From contig NZ_FKLA01000009.1 in the NCBI RefSeq assembly GCF_900078395.1, forward strand, positions 1,440,614 to 1,504,613: a stretch of DNA of 64,000 nt. Direction: 5' to 3'. A model generated the notes under the pieces. That model was not told the DNA's origin. It saw only the letters and a list, made by a program, of their open reading frames with translations, and ran no database searches. Of the stretch, positions 53,827 through 63,162 are shown one piece after another. Position 1 is the stretch's first letter, and every line of letters starts with the position of its first letter. This DNA comes from Anaerotruncus rubiinfantis (GTDB lineage: Bacteria > Bacillota > Clostridia > Oscillospirales > Ruminococcaceae). Both the position numbers and the translations under genes were made by a program.

Positions 53827-54917
53827 TGCTGCGGGAGCTTTGCCGTATCCAGACGGCCTTATCAGAAGCGGACATCGCGCGGCTGGAACAGCTGGAGCAG
53901 GAGCTCCCGGTGATTGCGGAACTCACAAATGCTGACATCTTCATCGACTGCTTTGACAAAAGCGGCCGTACCGTGCTGGTTGCGGCACAGGCGCGTCCGG
54001 CACAGGTCGGTTCTTCTGTCTATGCGGAGGATGTGGTGGGAAAGACCGTTTTGCGCGAGATGGAACCTGCGGTTTATCATGCGGTTGAAAGCGGACTGCC
54101 CGCGCGCGACCTAAAAGCCATCACCCAGGAGGGCGTGACGGTCCGTCAGGATGTTGTCCCGGTGCGTGGAACAGACGGAAAGGTCATCGGTGTGCTCATC
54201 TGTGAAAAGGATATTTCGGGCAGGCTCATCCGCGAAAAGAAATATGATGAGCTGGCGCGCGAAAAGGAAGAGCATGCCGGCAAACAGCTTCTGGTGGCCG
54301 GGAAAACGGGCGATGTGCGGATGCGGGAGGTACACCACCGGGTGAAGAACAATCTGCAGATGATCGCTTCGATCATGAACCTGCAGGCGCGTCGGAGCGA
54401 CAATCAACAGGTGCGGCGCGCGTTTCGCGAGAATACCCAGCGGGTGCTGAGTATCGCTGCGATCCACGATATCCTGACGCGCGGGGAGGAGGGCGGCGGT
54501 GTACGGCTGCTGCTCCTGCTGGAACGAATCTGCCGGGAAATCCAGGCGGTGTCCGGTATTGGGAGCCGGGTGCGCATCCTTGTAGAAGGGGATGATCTGT
54601 TGATTTCGGCGGATCTCGCGTCTTCGATTGCGCTTGCTGTGAATGAGCTGGTCACGAATGCGCTCGAGCATGGATATCCGGGGGATCGCACCGGCAGGGT
54701 GACGGTAAAAGCGCAAGCGGGCAGGCTGTTTTCCACGATATGGGTCGAGGATGACGGAGTTGGCTACGATCCAATGGAACCTCGCAGGGGCAGCTTGGGG
54801 CTTGAACTGGTCACCCTCACTGCCCGGGATAAACTGCGGGGGGATTTTCGCATCGCGCCGGATGAAACTGGGACAAAGGCCTATTTTTCTTTCCGGATGC
54901 CGCCGAAAGAGGATTGA
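53823..54917 (+). CDS. eutW: Sensor histidine kinase of ethanolamine genes (EutW-like)
   Basis: This 364-residue cytoplasmic kinase has an N-terminal sensor region (residues 1-155, like the EutW/PocR-type ligand domain, with IDCFDKSGRTVLVAA), a HisKA_2 phospho-acceptor (EVHHRVKNNLQMIASIMNLQ) and an HATPase domain (NELVTNALEHGYPG, WVEDDGVGYDP). It phosphorylates EutV when ethanolamine is present, as shown for Enterococcus. The ATG overlaps the eutV stop (ATGA). Promoter elements of the eut structural operon lie at its end. Confidence 0.87.
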   Translation: MMLRELCRIQTALSEADIARLEQLEQELPVIAELTNADIFIDCFDKSGRTVLVAAQARPAQVGSSVYAEDVVGKTVLREMEPAVYHAVESGLPARDLKAITQEGVTVRQDVVPVRGTDGKVIGVLICEKDISGRLIREKKYDELAREKEEHAGKQLLVAGKTGDVRMREVHHRVKNNLQMIASIMNLQARRSDNQQVRRAFRENTQRVLSIAAIHDILTRGEEGGGVRLLLLLERICREIQAVSGIGSRVRILVEGDDLLISADLASSIALAVNELVTNALEHGYPGDRTGRVTVKAQAGRLFSTIWVEDDGVGYDPMEPRRGSLGLELVTLTARDKLRGDFRIAPDETGTKAYFSFRMPPKED

Positions 54918-54942
54918 TTTTCCACTTTTGGTGTGCTATACT
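54914..54942 (+). promoter_or_regulatory. Promoter of the eut structural operon
   Basis: TTGATT (54914-54919) and TATACT (54937-54942), spacer 17 bases. The -35 overlaps the last codons of eutW. The start would fall at about 54949, so the leader begins directly with a hairpin. Confidence 0.75.
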
Positions 54943-54948
54943 AAAAAC

Positions 54949-55020
54949 GTACAACAGGGTACATCATTTGATAAGGCAATAAGGCCAAAGCAGTAATTTA
55001 TTACTGCTTTGGCCTTTTTT
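54949..55020 (+). promoter_or_regulatory. ANTAR-type dual-hairpin attenuator and terminator ahead of eutA
   Basis: Hairpin 1 is GTAC-AACAGG-GTAC (54949-54962) and hairpin 2 is GGC-AATAAG-GCC (54975-54986). Both have six-base loops, and hairpin 2 shares its 3' strand with the 5' arm of a perfect 16-bp terminator (54981-54996 with 55001-55016, then T). This is the layout of EutV targets, where protein binding stabilises the hairpins and blocks the terminator. The loops have A at position 1 but also A, not G, at position 4, which departs from the known A1/G4 rule. Confidence 0.72.
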
Positions 55021-55049
55021 GTTTTTTCGCAAGGAGGCGGGCGGATTTC

Positions 55050-56480
55050 ATGGCTGCGGAGCAATTTTTGAGTGTCGGGATCGATATTGGAACCTCCACC
55101 ACGCAGGTTGTTTTCAGCTGTCTCACAGTGGAAAATAAAGCGGGATACTTTTCGGCGCCGCGGGTTTCGATCGTGGATAAACGGGTGGTCTATACAGGGG
55201 AAATCCACCGCACGCCGCTTTTGAACAGCGTGCGGATCGACGCGCAGGCGGTGCAGCGGATCGTCGCCGGGGAGTTTGCGCGCGCGGGATATATGCCGGC
55301 GCAGATTGGGACCGGCGCGGTGATCATCACCGGGGAAAGCGCCCGTAAGGAGAACGCCCGGGCGGTACTTGAAAAGCTCAGCAATTTTGCGGGGGAGTTC
55401 GTCGTTTCTACCGCAGGGCCTGATTTGGAGGCGGTGATTGCCGGAAAGGGAAGCGGCGCATGGCAATACTCTGTGGACAACGCCTGCGCGGCTGTGAACA
55501 TCGATATTGGAGGAGGCACCTCCAATATTGTGCAGTTTTATGATGGCCGGGCGGTTGCCCGCGGATGCGTGGATATCGGCGGCGGGCAGATCTGTTTTTC
55601 GCCGGATGGCGTCCTCACATACCTCAGCCCGAGCGCGCGGGCAATTGCGGATGCCTGCGGTTCTGCGCTGCGGGAAGGGACGCGGGTGGACAAAGCGGAG
55701 CTGTGCAAAGTTTGTGAAGCAATGGCGGAATTGCTTTTCCAGCTCACGGCCGGGGAACGGTCGGTTCTGCTCGACCGGGTGCGCACAGCGGAAAGCTCCC
55801 CTTTTATCCCGCCGTATCCCACGCAGGCGGTATTTTTTTCGGGCGGCGTGGCGCGGTGCTTTTATGAAAACGAGACGGAAATCGAAAAATACGGGGACAT
55901 TGGGGTGATCCTTGCCCAAAAACTGCGAAAGAGCCGGTTCTGCTCGGAATACCGGATCGTGAGCGGTTGTGAGACGATCCGCGCGACGGTGGTTGGGGCG
56001 GGCTGCTATACCACCGGCATCTCCGGAAGCACCATTTTTTACAGCGCGCCGCTTTTTCCACAGAAGAACCTGCCGGTGCTGAAATTGAGCATGCGGGAGC
56101 AGGACGCCTGCTTTGCGGGTGAAAGCGCCACACTTGTGGAACAGCTTGGATGGTTCCTTGCGCAGACGGACGGCGAAAAACTGCTGCTTGCGCTGCCAGG
56201 CCGCTCCAATCCCACCTACGACGCGCTCAAAAGGCTGGCGGAAACCATTGCTGCGGCGGTACGCCAGGTGTACCCGCCCGGCGCGCCGGTCTTTCTCGCA
56301 GTGGAAACCGATATGGCCAAGGCGCTGGGCCAGGCGGTTTTCGCCGCGCTTCAAAGCGCGCGCCCGGTCGTTTCGATCGATGCGGTTCAGGTTGAGCAGA
56401 ACGACTACATCGATCTCGGAAGGCCGCTGATGGATGGACTTGTCATTCCGGTGGTGGTCAAGACGCTGATTTTTGGATAA
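55050..56480 (+). CDS. eutA: Ethanolamine ammonia-lyase reactivating factor
   Basis: This 476-residue ATPase of the actin/Hsp70-like fold exchanges damaged cobalamin on ethanolamine ammonia-lyase. Motifs are VGIDIGTSTTQVVFS (phosphate 1), NIDIGGGTSNIV (phosphate 2) and FSGGVARCFY. It is the first gene after the attenuator. AAGGAGG precedes the ATG, with EutB 21 bases downstream. Confidence 0.92.
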   Translation: MAAEQFLSVGIDIGTSTTQVVFSCLTVENKAGYFSAPRVSIVDKRVVYTGEIHRTPLLNSVRIDAQAVQRIVAGEFARAGYMPAQIGTGAVIITGESARKENARAVLEKLSNFAGEFVVSTAGPDLEAVIAGKGSGAWQYSVDNACAAVNIDIGGGTSNIVQFYDGRAVARGCVDIGGGQICFSPDGVLTYLSPSARAIADACGSALREGTRVDKAELCKVCEAMAELLFQLTAGERSVLLDRVRTAESSPFIPPYPTQAVFFSGGVARCFYENETEIEKYGDIGVILAQKLRKSRFCSEYRIVSGCETIRATVVGAGCYTTGISGSTIFYSAPLFPQKNLPVLKLSMREQDACFAGESATLVEQLGWFLAQTDGEKLLLALPGRSNPTYDALKRLAETIAAAVRQVYPPGAPVFLAVETDMAKALGQAVFAALQSARPVVSIDAVQVEQNDYIDLGRPLMDGLVIPVVVKTLIFG

Positions 56481-56501
56481 AGCCAGATTAGGAGGCAGAG
56501 C

Positions 56502-57872
56502 ATGAGCTATCAGGTGATTCTGGGGGGCAACACCTTTTCTTTTGACACGGTGAAGGAGGTGCTTGCCAAGGCAAATGAAGAAAAGTCCGGGGATATTCTC
56601 GCCGGGATTGCGGCGTCGTCCGATATCGAGCGGATCGCGGCAAAGGAGGCGCTCGCAAACATGACGCTGCATGAGCTTCGGGAGAATCCCGCGGTGCCGT
56701 ATGAAATCGACGATGTGACCCGGATGAATCAGGATGGGATCAATGAATACGCTTATGGAAAAATCAAAAGCTGGACGGTCGCGCAGCTGCGGGAGTGGAT
56801 TCTCGATTCAAACACGGACGAAGCGCAGCTGCGGGAGATCGGAAAGGCGCTGACAGCGGAGATGGTAGCCGGCGCCGCCAAACTGATGAGCAATCTGGAT
56901 CTCATCTATGCGGCGTCAAAGATGCAGGTTCCAGCGCGCTGCAATACGACGATCGGCCTGCGCGGGACGCTTTCCACCCGCCTGCAGCCAAACCACACCA
57001 CAGACAATCCCGAAGGGATCACAGCTTCGCTGTTTGAAGGGCTCAGCTACGGATGCGGAGACGCGCTGATCGGGCTAAATCCGGTGAATGACACGGTGTC
57101 GAGCTTGGCGGAAGTGCTGCGGCGGTTTGACGAGGTGAAAAACGAATTTGGGATACCGACCCAGATCTGTGTGCTGGGGCATATCACCACTCAGATTGAA
57201 GCGGTCAGGCAGGGCGCTCCGGCCGATATGATCTTCCAGTCGATCGCGGGCAGTCAGAAGGGAAACGAAGCGTTTGGTTTTACCACGCAAACCGTCCTGG
57301 AGGCAAAGGAGCTGCTCAAACGGCACGGCACCTCCACCGGCCCGAATGTCCTCTATTTTGAGACCGGGCAGGGCAGCGAGCTTTCCTCCGACGCGCATTA
57401 CGGAGCCGACCAGGTGACTATGGAGGCGCGCTGCTATGCCTACGCGCGCAACTTTGCGCCGTTCATGGTGAATACGGTGGTGGGATTTATCGGCCCGGAA
57501 TACCTTTATGACAGCCGCCAGGTGATCCGCGCGGGTCTGGAGGATCATTTTATGGGGAAACTTTCCGGGGTGCCGATGGGCTGCGACTGCTGCTACACAA
57601 ACCATATGATGGCGGATCAAAACGACATCGAAAACCTCGCGCTGCTGCTTGGAGGCGCCGGGGTCAACTACATCCTCGGTGTACCCACCAGCGACGACAT
57701 CATGCTGAACTATCAGACCAACGCTTATCATGATGTCAATGCCGTGCGGGAAATTTTGGGGAAGCGTCCGATTCGGGAGTTCGAACTCTGGCTGGAAAAG
57801 ATGGGGATTATGGAGGACGGCAAACTGACCGGCCGTGCGGGCGATCCCACCATTTTTGTGAAAAGGAGGTGA
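56502..57872 (+). CDS. eutB: Ethanolamine ammonia-lyase large subunit
   Basis: This 456-residue TIM-barrel subunit binds ethanolamine and cobalamin; with EutC it splits ethanolamine to acetaldehyde and ammonia. Its length is close to Salmonella EutB (453), and segments such as NTTIGLRGTLSTRLQPNHTT and MGCDCCYTNHM are family-typical. TTAGGAGG precedes the ATG; the stop lies in the GGAGGTGA used as the ribosome site of eutC. Confidence 0.94.
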   Translation: MSYQVILGGNTFSFDTVKEVLAKANEEKSGDILAGIAASSDIERIAAKEALANMTLHELRENPAVPYEIDDVTRMNQDGINEYAYGKIKSWTVAQLREWILDSNTDEAQLREIGKALTAEMVAGAAKLMSNLDLIYAASKMQVPARCNTTIGLRGTLSTRLQPNHTTDNPEGITASLFEGLSYGCGDALIGLNPVNDTVSSLAEVLRRFDEVKNEFGIPTQICVLGHITTQIEAVRQGAPADMIFQSIAGSQKGNEAFGFTTQTVLEAKELLKRHGTSTGPNVLYFETGQGSELSSDAHYGADQVTMEARCYAYARNFAPFMVNTVVGFIGPEYLYDSRQVIRAGLEDHFMGKLSGVPMGCDCCYTNHMMADQNDIENLALLLGGAGVNYILGVPTSDDIMLNYQTNAYHDVNAVREILGKRPIREFELWLEKMGIMEDGKLTGRAGDPTIFVKRR

Positions 57873-57878
57873 CCGGGC

Positions 57879-58820
57879 GTGCTCGATGAAAAACTGGTCG
57901 AACAGATTGTGGAGGAGGTGCTTGCCGGATTGCGCCCGAAGGCTGTGGGACCGCCGAAACAGACGGACCGTCCAAAGTGCAAAGCCGCCGAAGACCGGGC
58001 GGCGCTTCCGCCGCTGAGCGCGCCGCCCGTCCATCCGGCTTTGGAAGAAAAGCGGGAGGCAGGCGCGCTTGATCTGGCTTCTCCGCAAGCGAAAGCGGAG
58101 ATCCTGCTTCGGTCGCCGCAGGATCCGGATGCGCTTTTACGGATGAAAGCGCGCACCACCGCGCGCATCGGGGTTGGGCGCTGCGGTCCGCGGCTCAATA
58201 CCCGCACGCTGTTGACGCTGCGCGCTGACCATGCGGCGGCGCGGGATGCCGTATTCACAGATGTGGATCAGGCGATGCTAGACCGATTGGGGCTGTTCAC
58301 GATTCAGACGCGGTGCCGGGATAAGAATGAATTCCTGACCCGGCCGGATCTTGGGAGGCAGTTCGACGAAGAAACGCTCGCGGGTCTGCGCGAAAAATGT
58401 GTGCGGACCCCCGACATACAGATCTATGCGGCCGATGGGCTGTCCTCCACAGCGGTGAACGAGAACCTGCCGAATATCCTGCCGGTGCTTCTGGAAGGGC
58501 TGCCGGCCAAGGGATTCAAGGTGGGTACGCCATTTTTCGTCCGCTATGGCAGGGTGCCCGCAATGGATCAGGTTTCGGAAACGCTCGGCGCGGCGGTTAC
58601 CTGTGTGCTGCTTGGAGAGCGCCCCGGGCTTGCAACGGCGGAAAGCATGAGCGCCTACATTGCCTACAAAGCGACGGTTGGCATGCCGGAGGCGCGGCGC
58701 ACAGTGGTTTCCAACATCCATCGAGCAGGTATTTCGGCGGTGGAAGCGGGCGCGTATATCTGTGACGTAATTGAAGCGATCCTTGCTGCGAAAGCCAGCG
58801 GCGTGGATCTCAGAAAATAG
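57879..58820 (+). CDS. eutC: Ethanolamine ammonia-lyase small subunit with N-terminal targeting helix
   Basis: This 313-residue subunit completes the cobalamin enzyme. It begins at a GTG after AAAAGGAGGTGA. Residues 1-17 (LDEKLVEQIVEEVLAGL) form an amphipathic helix like those directing enzymes into microcompartments, followed by a Pro-rich linker (about 20-60). The catalytic part (MKARTTARIGVGRCGPR onward) matches EutC. The C-terminal segment AGISAVEAGAYICDVIEAIL contacts cobalamin. It is 10-20 residues longer than EutC of Salmonella because of the linker. Confidence 0.92.
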   Translation: MLDEKLVEQIVEEVLAGLRPKAVGPPKQTDRPKCKAAEDRAALPPLSAPPVHPALEEKREAGALDLASPQAKAEILLRSPQDPDALLRMKARTTARIGVGRCGPRLNTRTLLTLRADHAAARDAVFTDVDQAMLDRLGLFTIQTRCRDKNEFLTRPDLGRQFDEETLAGLREKCVRTPDIQIYAADGLSSTAVNENLPNILPVLLEGLPAKGFKVGTPFFVRYGRVPAMDQVSETLGAAVTCVLLGERPGLATAESMSAYIAYKATVGMPEARRTVVSNIHRAGISAVEAGAYICDVIEAILAAKASGVDLRK

Positions 58821-58831
58821 GAGGCGAAAAG

Positions 58832-59485
58832 ATGACGGGAGATCCCATTCAAACCACAGTGCTTTCCGCCCGGATGATCCCGAATGCTGATCCCATGCTC
58901 CTGAAAGCGCTGCGGGTGCCGCAGGGGCTGCGCAGCTTGGGAATCCTCACGACCGACAGCGACGACGTTTCCTATGCGGCGCTTGACGAGGCCACAAAAA
59001 AGGCGCGGGTGCGGGTCGCCTATGCGAAGAGCATGTACGCGGGTTCCGCCAATGCGAACACCCGGTTAGCGGGGGAGTTTATCGGCATTCTTGCGGGACC
59101 GGACCCGGCGGAAATCCATGCCGGGCTGCAGGCGGCGGTGGACTTCATCAAGCACGACGCCTGCTTTTACAGTGCCTGCGGGGATGATTCGGTGGTGTAT
59201 TTCGCACACTGTATTTCCCGCACGGGTTCGTACCTCTCGAAACAGGCGAAAGTACCGGAGGGCGGCGCAATGGCTTATCTGATCGCGCCGCCGCTGGAAG
59301 CAATGGTCGGAATTGACGCGGCGCTCAAAGCCGCGGATGTGGAGATGAGGATATTTTATGGCCCGCCAACCGAGACAAACTTCGCGGGAGGACTCCTGAC
59401 CGGCGATCAGGCCGCCTGCAAAGCCGCTTGCGAAGCATTTGCGGATATGGTGTGTGCGGTTGCGCAAGCTCCGCTCATATATTAA
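58832..59485 (+). CDS. eutL: Microcompartment shell protein EutL
   Basis: This 217-residue protein has two permuted BMC domains forming a trimer with a gated pore. Family segments are GLRSLGILTTDSDDVSYAALDEATKKA (partial), GSANANTRLAGEFIGILAGPDP and FYGPPTETNFAGGLLTG. It lets substrates or cofactors through the shell. AGGAGG precedes the ATG, 11 bases after eutC. Confidence 0.94.
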   Translation: MTGDPIQTTVLSARMIPNADPMLLKALRVPQGLRSLGILTTDSDDVSYAALDEATKKARVRVAYAKSMYAGSANANTRLAGEFIGILAGPDPAEIHAGLQAAVDFIKHDACFYSACGDDSVVYFAHCISRTGSYLSKQAKVPEGGAMAYLIAPPLEAMVGIDAALKAADVEMRIFYGPPTETNFAGGLLTGDQAACKAACEAFADMVCAVAQAPLIY

Positions 59486-59500
59486 GGGGGAATCGTAGAA

Positions 59501-61006
59501 ATGACGCTGGATAAAGATCTGCAGTCGATTCAGCAGGTGCGCTGTCTTGTCGCCGCGGCGAAACAGGCGGCCGGGCAGCTTGCGCAAATGACACAGGAAC
59601 AGCTCGATGTGATCATTCGGGAGATCGCCGCCGACTGTGCCGCCAATGCGCAGCGGCTGGCAAAGCTTGCAAATGAAGAAACCGGATTCGGCAACTGGCA
59701 GGATAAGGTTCTGAAAAATCTTCTCGGCAGTACGATGACCTACGATTATATCCGGGATATGCGGGTTGTGGGAATACTCAGCGAAAACCGGGAGAGAGGG
59801 CTGATGGAAATTGGCGTTCCGGTTGGGGTGGTCGCGGCCCTGATCCCGTCCACCAATCCGACTTCAACGGTGATGTATAAATGCCTCATCGCAATCAAGG
59901 CCGGCAACAGCATTGTAATAAGCCCGCACCCGAGCGCGAAAAACTGCATACTGGAAACGGTGCGCATTGTGCAGGAAGCGGCCAGGCGTGCGGGCGCGCC
60001 GGAGGGGACGGTCGGCTGTATCGAGCTGACGACCGCACAGGCGACCGACGCGCTCTTAAAGGCAAAGGATGTCGGGCTGATCCTGGCGACCGGTGGAGAG
60101 GCGATGGTGCACGCGGCCTACAGTTCCGGAAATCCGGCGATCGGTGTCGGACCGGGAAACGGCCCCGCGTTCATCGATAAAAGCGCGGACATTCCAAACG
60201 CTGTCAGACGGATCATCGAGAGCAAAACTTTCGATAACGGCACTATCTGCGCATCCGAACAGTCGATCGTCACCGAACGCGCGGCGGAGGAACAGGTGGT
60301 TTCCGAACTCAGACGGCAGGGCGGATACTTCCTTTCGCCGGAGGAATCCAAAAAGCTGGCCGGCTACATCCTGCGGGCAAACGGGACAATGAACCCGCAG
60401 ATTGTCGGCAAGACGGCGCAGGTGATCGCTGATCTGGCGGGCATCAAAATTCCTTCCGGAACGCGCGTGCTGATTTCCCGGCAGAAGGAAGCTGGGCGCC
60501 AAAATCCTTACACACGCGAAAAACTTTGTCCGATTCTGGCATTTTTTGTGGAGGAAAATTGGGAGGCGGCCTGCGCACGCTGTATGGAGATCCTTCATAT
60601 TGAGGGAGCGGGCCATACAATGACCATCCATGCGCGGGATGAAAACCTGATCCGGGAATTCGCGCTGAAAAAACCGGTTTCCCGCCTTTTGGTCAATGTG
60701 GCCGCCGCACTCGGCGGCGTGGGGGCGCTGACCAATCTTGCACCCGCCCTGACGCTGGGATGCGGTTCAGTTGGCAAAAGCGCCTCCTCGGACAATATTT
60801 CGCCGAAGAACCTGATCAATATCCGCCGGGTTGCCTGGGGGATGAAGGAGCTTTCGGAAATCCGGGGAGAAAATCCTGCGCCGCCGCTCGCCAAACCGTC
60901 CGCCGGCACGCCCGGAAAGCAGCGTACCGGCACGGACGTTCCCTTTACGCGGGAAGAGGTGGAGCTGATCACCAAAGCGGTGCTGGCGCGGCTTGGACAA
61001 CGGTAA
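59501..61006 (+). CDS. eutE: CoA-acylating acetaldehyde dehydrogenase
   Basis: This 501-residue aldehyde dehydrogenase turns acetaldehyde plus CoA and NAD+ into acetyl-CoA inside the compartment. The catalytic cysteine is in FDNGTICASEQS and the nucleotide loop in ILATGGEAMVHAAYSSGNP. The C-terminus has a Pro-rich linker and a helix (FTREEVELITKAVLARLGQR) resembling encapsulation peptides, which here sit at the C- rather than the N-terminus. AAGGGGG precedes the ATG. Confidence 0.92.
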   Translation: MTLDKDLQSIQQVRCLVAAAKQAAGQLAQMTQEQLDVIIREIAADCAANAQRLAKLANEETGFGNWQDKVLKNLLGSTMTYDYIRDMRVVGILSENRERGLMEIGVPVGVVAALIPSTNPTSTVMYKCLIAIKAGNSIVISPHPSAKNCILETVRIVQEAARRAGAPEGTVGCIELTTAQATDALLKAKDVGLILATGGEAMVHAAYSSGNPAIGVGPGNGPAFIDKSADIPNAVRRIIESKTFDNGTICASEQSIVTERAAEEQVVSELRRQGGYFLSPEESKKLAGYILRANGTMNPQIVGKTAQVIADLAGIKIPSGTRVLISRQKEAGRQNPYTREKLCPILAFFVEENWEAACARCMEILHIEGAGHTMTIHARDENLIREFALKKPVSRLLVNVAAALGGVGALTNLAPALTLGCGSVGKSASSDNISPKNLINIRRVAWGMKELSEIRGENPAPPLAKPSAGTPGKQRTGTDVPFTREEVELITKAVLARLGQR

Positions 61007-61066
61007 TCCGCACGGCGCGGTTGAAACCATAGATCCATTGGAAAAACGATATAGGAGGAATCAGCA

Positions 61067-61360
61067 ATGGCAGCAACATTACAGGCGCTTGGAATGGTGG
61101 AAACAAAAGGTCTGGTCGGTTCGGTGGAAGCGGCGGACGCGATGGTCAAAGCGGCGAACGTCAGCCTGATTGGAAAGGTACATGTCGGCGGCGGTCTGGT
61201 CACTGTTATGGTGCGCGGGGATGTCGGCGCGGTCAAGGCGGCGACCGACGCGGGCGCGGCAGCGGCTTCCCGTGTTGGGGAACTGGTTTCGGTGCATGTC
61301 ATTCCGCGCCCGCATCCGGAGGTGGAATATATCCTTCCGTCACTGACGCAGGGAGATTAA
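61067..61360 (+). CDS. eutM: Microcompartment hexameric shell protein EutM, copy 1
   Basis: This 97-residue BMC-domain protein forms hexagonal tiles with a small pore. It has the family pattern [20 protein letters not shown] and [21 protein letters not shown] second copy follows 60 bases later, differing at about 12 positions (near 88% identity). TAGGAGG precedes the ATG. Confidence 0.95.
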   Translation: MAATLQALGMVETKGLVGSVEAADAMVKAANVSLIGKVHVGGGLVTVMVRGDVGAVKAATDAGAAAASRVGELVSVHVIPRPHPEVEYILPSLTQGD

Positions 61361-61420
61361 CATTCGGAAGGCGCAGATTGAAAATATATACTATAAAAAT
61401 GATGGCAGGAGGAAATAAAA

Positions 61421-61717
61421 ATGGCAGCAACATTACAGGCACTCGGCATGATTGAAACAAAAGGGCTGGTAGGCTCGATTGAAGCGGCGGACGCAATGGT
61501 CAAAGCGGCGAATGTCAATCTGATTGGAAAGGTGCATGTCGGCGGCGGTCTGGTCACTGTTATGGTACGCGGGGATGTCGGTGCGGTCAAAGCGGCGACA
61601 GACGCGGGCGCGGCGGCGGCTTCCAAAATTGGCGAGCTCATTTCTGTGCATGTGATCCCGCGCCCTCATTCCGACGTGGAGTACATCCTGCCGACGCTTG
61701 CCGCCAGCGACAAGTAA
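61421..61717 (+). CDS. eutM: Microcompartment hexameric shell protein EutM, copy 2
   Basis: This 98-residue near-duplicate of the preceding gene has mostly conservative changes (for example V to I at 11, 20, 70, 74) and a variable last six residues (LAASDK). The pore segment is nearly identical. Tandem BMC-H genes allow mixed hexamers or dose control. GCAGGAGG precedes the ATG. Confidence 0.95.
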   Translation: MAATLQALGMIETKGLVGSIEAADAMVKAANVNLIGKVHVGGGLVTVMVRGDVGAVKAATDAGAAAASKIGELISVHVIPRPHSDVEYILPTLAASDK

Positions 61718-61732
61718 TACGGGAGCGGCAGT

Positions 61733-62506
61733 ATGACCATCATAACCGAAGCAACTTTGCGCGCGGCGCTGCTTCAGGAGGGAATCCGGGAATACCGCGC
61801 GCCAGCGGAGGCTTTTGTCACGCCGCTGGCCCGCGAATATCTATCAGACCGAAAAATTGAGCTGGTTTTTTCACCGGCGGAGCCATGTGAAACAATGCAG
61901 GTGAATCCGGGAGGGATGCCATGCGACCCGGTGCAAAAAAATGGAGAAAAGACCTATCGGGATGCGGCGACTGGGGCAAACTATGCGGAAAAACCGGAAA
62001 ATATGACCCATCTGCGAGGAAACCTGTTGGTGCCGAAAAGCCATCCGCGCATTGCCCTGCGCGGAAAGCTCGATACGCTGGAAGCGGAGATCGTCTGTTT
62101 GCAGGTGCGGGCGCAGGGACAGGGCTATTCCGTACTCACCGAGCAGCTTGAGGACGCGCTGCGCTACACCCGCGCGGTTCTTTCCGCTGAAGTGCGGGAG
62201 CTTGCGCTTGGAGAACCGGAGTTCTGCGGGCTTTCTCCGGTGCAGCTGCGGGAGATCTCCCACAATGTGAAAAAAGAGATTGGGATCGCACACCCGGTTC
62301 CCAACCGAAGCTATGGAGAGATCGGAGCCGGACTCAACCTGCTGCGTGTACGCGCGCGGGAATGTGAGCTTGCCGCGGTGACGGCTTTTGCGGAGGACGG
62401 CGCACAGCGAATGGATATTATCCAGGCGCTCAACCGCCTCTCCAGTGGTTTTTATATTCTGCTTTGCCGTTTTTTGGCAGAACAGGTAAAGGAGGGGTGC
62501 AGATGA
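61733..62506 (+). CDS. eutT: Cobalamin adenosyltransferase, EutT type
   Basis: This 257-residue enzyme makes adenosylcobalamin for EutBC. The helical core matches the EutT/PduO-type family (KSHPRIALRGKLDTLEAEIV, then ISHNVKKEIGIAHPVPNRSYG). The N-terminal third is less conserved and holds two cysteines (PCETMQ, MPCDPVQ), while the metal-binding Cys motif of Salmonella EutT is not evident. The stop overlaps the pduL start. Confidence 0.85.
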   Translation: MTIITEATLRAALLQEGIREYRAPAEAFVTPLAREYLSDRKIELVFSPAEPCETMQVNPGGMPCDPVQKNGEKTYRDAATGANYAEKPENMTHLRGNLLVPKSHPRIALRGKLDTLEAEIVCLQVRAQGQGYSVLTEQLEDALRYTRAVLSAEVRELALGEPEFCGLSPVQLREISHNVKKEIGIAHPVPNRSYGEIGAGLNLLRVRARECELAAVTAFAEDGAQRMDIIQALNRLSSGFYILLCRFLAEQVKEGCR

Positions 62507-63150
62507 ACCTGGAAGAGATTCAGTCGATTGTGGAAGAGGTTGTTTCCCGCTGCCGGGGCAAGGATGGGAGAAATGAAGCGCATACCGGAATCCTTGTGGA
62601 AGCTTCGGCCCGTCACGTGCATCTGACACAACAGGCGGTCGAAACGCTTTTTGGACCGGGAATAAATCTTTCCCCGAAACGGATGCTTTCCCAGCCGGGA
62701 GAGTTCCTTGCGGAGCAGCGCGTTCGGCTTGTTACGTCAAAAGGGACGATCGACAGCGTTGCGGTGCTGGGGCCGGCGCGCGGCGCGGTGCAATGCGAGC
62801 TTTCAATGACCGACTGCCGCGCGCTGGGGCTTTCCGCACCGGTGAACCTTTCCGGGGATCTTACCGGCGCGGGCAACGTTGTGATTGTCGGGCCGTCCGG
62901 CGTGTTGGAGGCAAAAAGCAGCGTAATTGTCGCGCGCGCGCATATCCATCTCACCCCGGCGGCTGCGGCAGAACAGGGCGTCTCGGATGGGCAGCATGTG
63001 CGTGTCCGGGTGGAGAGCGCACGTCCGGTGTGCTTCGCGGATGTGGTCATCCGTGTGAAGGATTCCTTCGAGCCCGCGATGCATCTCGATTTTGACGAGG
63101 CAAACGCCTGCCTGTGCGGCAAGGACACAAAAGCGTATATTCTGCGATAA
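62503..63150 (+). CDS. pduL: Phosphotransacylase PduL/EutD type
   Basis: This 215-residue enzyme converts acetyl-CoA to acetyl phosphate, recycling CoA inside the shell. Residues 1-15 (MNLEEIQSIVEEVVSRC) resemble an encapsulation helix. The two zinc-binding histidine motifs are ASARHVHLT and RAHIHLTP. The chosen ATG follows AAAGGAGGGG and overlaps eutT by 4 bases; the longer frame has an unlikely N-terminus. Confidence 0.92.
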   Translation: MNLEEIQSIVEEVVSRCRGKDGRNEAHTGILVEASARHVHLTQQAVETLFGPGINLSPKRMLSQPGEFLAEQRVRLVTSKGTIDSVAVLGPARGAVQCELSMTDCRALGLSAPVNLSGDLTGAGNVVIVGPSGVLEAKSSVIVARAHIHLTPAAAAEQGVSDGQHVRVRVESARPVCFADVVIRVKDSFEPAMHLDFDEANACLCGKDTKAYILR

Positions 63151-63162
63151 GGAGGCGGTCGG

